Translations under genes and position numbers: made by a program | The notes under the pieces: model-generated | The model's input: the letters and a program-made list of their open reading frames with translations, nothing else | Database searches by the model: none | What the model was told of the DNA's origin: nothing | NCBI GenBank assembly: GCA_910577495.1 | Contig: CAJTML010000128.1 | Location: 1-5,068, forward strand | Direction: 5' to 3' | Source of the DNA: an uncultured Eggerthellaceae bacterium | GTDB lineage: Bacteria; Actinomycetota; Coriobacteriia; Coriobacteriales; Eggerthellaceae | DNA: 5,068 bases | In this document: in pieces, positions 4,652 to 5,068 of the stretch | Position numbering within the stretch: the stretch's first letter is position 1 | Layout of the letters: the number at the start of each line of letters is the position of its first letter

Positions 4652-5068
4652 CTATGCTCCAAGCTTGGCTGCCATGGCGGCATTCGCCGACAACTCGGCG
4701 GTGTCGTCAAGCGGTGCCAGGGGCGAAACCGCCTCGCCAGTTCGACGCGCGTGACGCTCAAGCGCTTGGGTCAGCAGATGGTCGGCAATCTCAGGGTTTT
4801 TCGCCAAGAGCGGACCGTGCAAATAGGTGCCAATGAGGTTTTTATAGCGAACGCCGTCTGCGTGCGTCTCTTCGTTATTGCCACAGCCTCCTGATGATGT
4901 GACCTGACCAAACGGCTCAACACCTTCGCCCAGATAGGTACGGCCAGCATGGTTTTCGTACCCGATAACCGGATGGGTTGCCAGCGGAGACGAAAGCGCA
5001 ATGTTGTTCGTGAGGCGATCAGCTGACGTGCCCGGGCGACGCGTGGTCATGTCAATGAGCCCCAAGCC
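4652..5068 (-). CDS. gatD: Lipid II isoglutaminyl synthase, glutaminase subunit GatD (C-terminal part)
   Basis: The reading frame enters at the right window edge and stops with TAG at 4654-4652, giving the last 138 residues of a CobB/CobQ-like class I glutamine amidotransferase. Family signatures are GLIDM, GYENHAGRT, EPFGQV, GNN and, most tellingly, IGTYLHGPLLAKNPEIAD, whose His (codon about 4819-4817) is the expected catalytic histidine. GatD hydrolyses glutamine and passes ammonia to MurT, which amidates the second residue (D-Glu) of the lipid II stem peptide. The catalytic Cys and the start lie outside the window, and murT would be expected next to gatD on that side. The tail after the His domain (about 35 residues, Ala-rich) looks ordinary. 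A different CobQ-type amidotransferase is possible, but the motif set and the cell-wall neighbour favour GatD. Confidence 0.85.
   Translation of the reverse strand, partial: GLGLIDMTTRRPGTSADRLTNNIALSSPLATHPVIGYENHAGRTYLGEGVEPFGQVTSSGGCGNNEETHADGVRYKNLIGTYLHGPLLAKNPEIADHLLTQALERHARRTGEAVSPLAPLDDTAELSANAAMAAKLGA

Overview
The window looks like a chromosomal segment of an actinobacterium of moderate GC content, most plausibly a member of the Coriobacteriia. This placement is an inference. It rests on the LytR-CpsA-Psr protein with a LytR_C tail, the GatD-type amidotransferase of the MurT/GatD pair, a chromosomal TraX-family membrane protein, and GC-rich coding DNA beside a more AT-rich non-coding stretch. 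No rRNA or other direct taxonomic marker is present.

Layout. Positions 1-615 hold no gene I can defend. The stretch contains several inverted and direct repeats, most notably three copies of AAAGTGCAA on a strict 12-bp pitch at 364-396. A compact tRNA-Leu(CAG) unit follows on the minus strand: promoter at 784-812, gene with encoded CCA at 663-749, intrinsic terminator at 616-652. Next come a minus-strand CPBP-family intramembrane protease (923-1939) and, diverging from it, a TraX-family membrane protein (2053-2826). Their shared 113-bp intergenic region carries a 15-bp palindrome lying over the -35 of the traX-like promoter. TraX converges tail to tail with a large LytR-CpsA-Psr (LCP) cell-envelope ligase (2858-4531, minus), and a 17-bp direct repeat carries the two stop codons. 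At the right edge is the C-terminal part of a GatD-like glutaminase subunit (4652-5068, minus), cut off by the window end.

How the genes may work together. GatD (with MurT, expected just outside the window) amidates the peptidoglycan stem. LCP enzymes attach glycopolymers to peptidoglycan. TraX-like proteins are membrane acyltransferase-like proteins, and CPBP proteins are membrane proteases or immunity-type proteins. All four proteins therefore point to the cell envelope, but only GatD and LCP have well-established wall functions. I see no clear undescribed multi-gene system. The best leads are the non-coding repeats at the left, the operator-like palindrome between CPBP and TraX with a partial copy at the LCP promoter, the Ser/Ala/Pro-rich insertion in the CPBP protein, and the duplicated stop-codon repeat.
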